A DNA stretch of 34,831 nt. Origin: Balneolaceae bacterium (GTDB lineage Bacteria; Bacteroidota; Rhodothermia; Balneolales; Balneolaceae). Position 1 is the first letter of the stretch, and the number at the start of each line of letters is the position of its first letter. Position numbers and translations under genes: made by a program. Of the stretch, positions 33,890-34,831 are shown in pieces. The DNA lies in assembly GCA_020832415.1 (NCBI GenBank), contig JAFIES010000023.1, forward strand, positions 1 to 34,831, written 5' to 3'. The notes beneath the pieces were generated by a model. That model was not told where the DNA came from. It worked only from the letters and a program-made list of their open reading frames with translations, and did no database searches.

Positions 33890-34570
33890 TCAAACTCCAT
33901 TACCCGAAACTTCAGCGATTCTCCGGATGGCAAATATCATATACCCGGTTACACTCGATGCCAGCCCCTTTAAAAGAATGAACAAGACATATCCGGTAAC
34001 AAAAGCACTGATAATTCTTATCCATCCTAAAAAATCAGAGGCTTTAAAATAGTTTTTATAGATCCACAGCCCTGCCCCGCCAACTATCACACCGGGTATG
34101 TTTGTGTTTAATGCGGGATCCGTCAAAGGTAGCCCGGAAAAGGCCCATATCGGTATCAGTAATAGTAAAAACGGCATAATAGCACCAATCAGATAGCTAT
34201 TTAATATCAAGAGGGAATAAAAACCTTCGGTATAATTTCTCAAGAACAGCATCCCGGCAATAGAGAGCATTGGCACAAGAAAAATGGTAATCATAAAAGG
34301 AAACAGCTGTGTGGACATTCTCACATCCGTTATTAGAATCTGTTCAGATAGTTGCTGAAGCTGTTCATTTTCTATTTCCGGAACCACTCCCGCCACATCA
34401 ACATCGAAACTGGTAATTAGGGTTGTAATTAAAACCACGACGACAGCACCAATTATCATGAAAATCAGCGGTTGCTGATAGGGTGATTGATCTGCATGTA
34501 CAAATGAATCCACCACATTCCGTGGTTTTTGGTACATCTCTTTGAGAGTATTGGCGTATGAATTCAGCAT
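33890..34570 (-). CDS. polytopic membrane protein (Yip1/DUF3667-like)
   Basis: This 226-residue protein has about five hydrophobic segments (roughly 35-54, 88-108, 116-142, 152-167 and 184-205). The N-terminal cytosolic stretch YQKPRNVVDSFVHAD resembles the start of Yip1- or DUF3667-type membrane proteins, but I cannot confirm the family. Function is unknown. Its stop codon lies 3 bp from that of the TIGR02757 gene, so the two converge with no room for a terminator between them. Confidence 0.75.
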   Translation of the reverse strand: MLNSYANTLKEMYQKPRNVVDSFVHADQSPYQQPLIFMIIGAVVVVLITTLITSFDVDVAGVVPEIENEQLQQLSEQILITDVRMSTQLFPFMITIFLVPMLSIAGMLFLRNYTEGFYSLLILNSYLIGAIMPFLLLLIPIWAFSGLPLTDPALNTNIPGVIVGGAGLWIYKNYFKASDFLGWIRIISAFVTGYVLFILLKGLASSVTGYMIFAIRRIAEVSGNGV

Positions 34571-34587
34571 TTAAAGATTGTTATTAT

Positions 34588-34620
34588 TTAACTTAAGGAC
34601 GATTTAACATGTTATTCAAA
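34588..34620 (-). promoter_or_regulatory. candidate promoter for the polytopic membrane protein gene
   Basis: The minus strand shows TTTG (34620-34617), 21 bp and TAAGTTAA (34595-34588), an imperfect Bacteroidota-like pair 18 bp before the ATG. The match is weak. Confidence 0.25.
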
Positions 34621-34628
34621 GAAGGCTA

Positions 34629-34831
34629 TTATACCGACTTTGATTCATATAATTTTTGATTCTGAACTATTTTTTTCAAGGTCAGTCCCCCGAGGGCAAA
34701 GATTGACCAAAAGAGGCTCCAGAGTTTGAGCCATGGGTTGGATGGTGGGCGATCCCAGTGCATGATTTTCGGGTCCTTAAAGGGTCTTAAATTCCGGCAT
34801 GACCGATGGCTAAACCGGTTACCAACATTCC
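34629..34831 (-). CDS. possible C-terminal fragment of a truncated gene
   Basis: A minus-strand frame is open from the right edge for 66 codons and stops with TAA at 34631-34629. Its last 44 codons begin with an internal ATG. The fragment includes a Trp-rich hydrophobic segment (WLKLWSLFWSIFALGGL), which could be one membrane helix, followed by a charged tail. The upstream part is Arg/Cys-rich and less protein-like, so this could be the end of a gene cut by the window edge, a small membrane protein of 44 residues, or chance. I do not recognise it. Confidence 0.35.
   Translation of the reverse strand, partial: NVGNRFSHRSCRNLRPFKDPKIMHWDRPPSNPWLKLWSLFWSIFALGGLTLKKIVQNQKLYESKSV

Noticed and set aside
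1-34831. Mobile elements, prophage, CRISPR arrays, restriction or defence systems.
   Set aside because: No transposase, integrase, capsid-type gene, spaced direct repeats or defence-type domains were seen on either strand; gene content is core metabolism throughout.

Overview
The window is a gene-dense, moderately AT-rich bacterial chromosome segment holding core metabolism. I see no phage, insertion sequence, CRISPR array, rRNA or tRNA. Several features point to a Gram-negative of the Bacteroidota/Balneolota (FCB) group: an LpxH-type lipid A hydrolase, a fused alpha-beta branched-chain 2-oxoacid dehydrogenase E1, serine palmitoyltransferase, frequent lack of Shine-Dalgarno sites, and promoter-like boxes resembling TTTG-N19-21-TAnnTTTG. 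A Balneolaceae-like organism is my best guess from gene content; no sequence search was possible.

Layout. (1) Positions 1-7687, minus strand: one tightly packed run reading pfkA, pgi, a deoxynucleoside kinase, yceD (DUF177), rpmF, plsX, fabH, fabD, fabG, acpP and the first codons of fabF. It joins upper glycolysis, dNTP salvage, ribosomal protein L32 and type II fatty acid synthesis. (2) 7829-11904, plus strand: a long-chain polyprenyl diphosphate synthase, an LpxH-like metallophosphoesterase and a class A penicillin-binding protein, a cell-envelope set. (3) 12173-19513, plus strand: nuoA to nuoH of respiratory complex I, closed by a clear intrinsic terminator; nuoI-nuoN are not in the window. 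(4) 19577-24278, minus strand: a two-segment membrane protein of unknown function, the fused E1, and class II fumarase. (5) 24498-30413: a probable sphingolipid/glycolipid locus. Serine palmitoyltransferase is followed after 4 bp by a GNAT-fold acyltransferase; two GT-B glycosyltransferases lie upstream on the same strand and an NAD-dependent epimerase/reductase runs divergently. (6) 30419-33886, plus strand: a secreted propeller/Ig-like protein, MutY with a C-terminal Nudix-fold domain, and a TIGR02757-family protein, all overlapping or nearly so. (7) 33890 to the right edge, minus strand: a polytopic membrane protein and a possible truncated gene.

How it fits together. FabH, FabD, FabG, ACP and FabF make acyl chains, and PlsX passes them to phospholipid synthesis. 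The fused E1 can supply branched acyl-CoA primers to FabH. SPT, the GNAT protein and the epimerase could build (dihydro)ceramide from such chains, and the two glycosyltransferases could decorate it. The ceramide steps beyond SPT are inference. The sphingolipid locus is the most interesting part of the window. Secondary points are the split complex I operon with an N7-less, compact NuoG, and a repeated TTGCGCAA palindrome between pfkA and the polyprenyl synthase gene, both of which begin with TTG.
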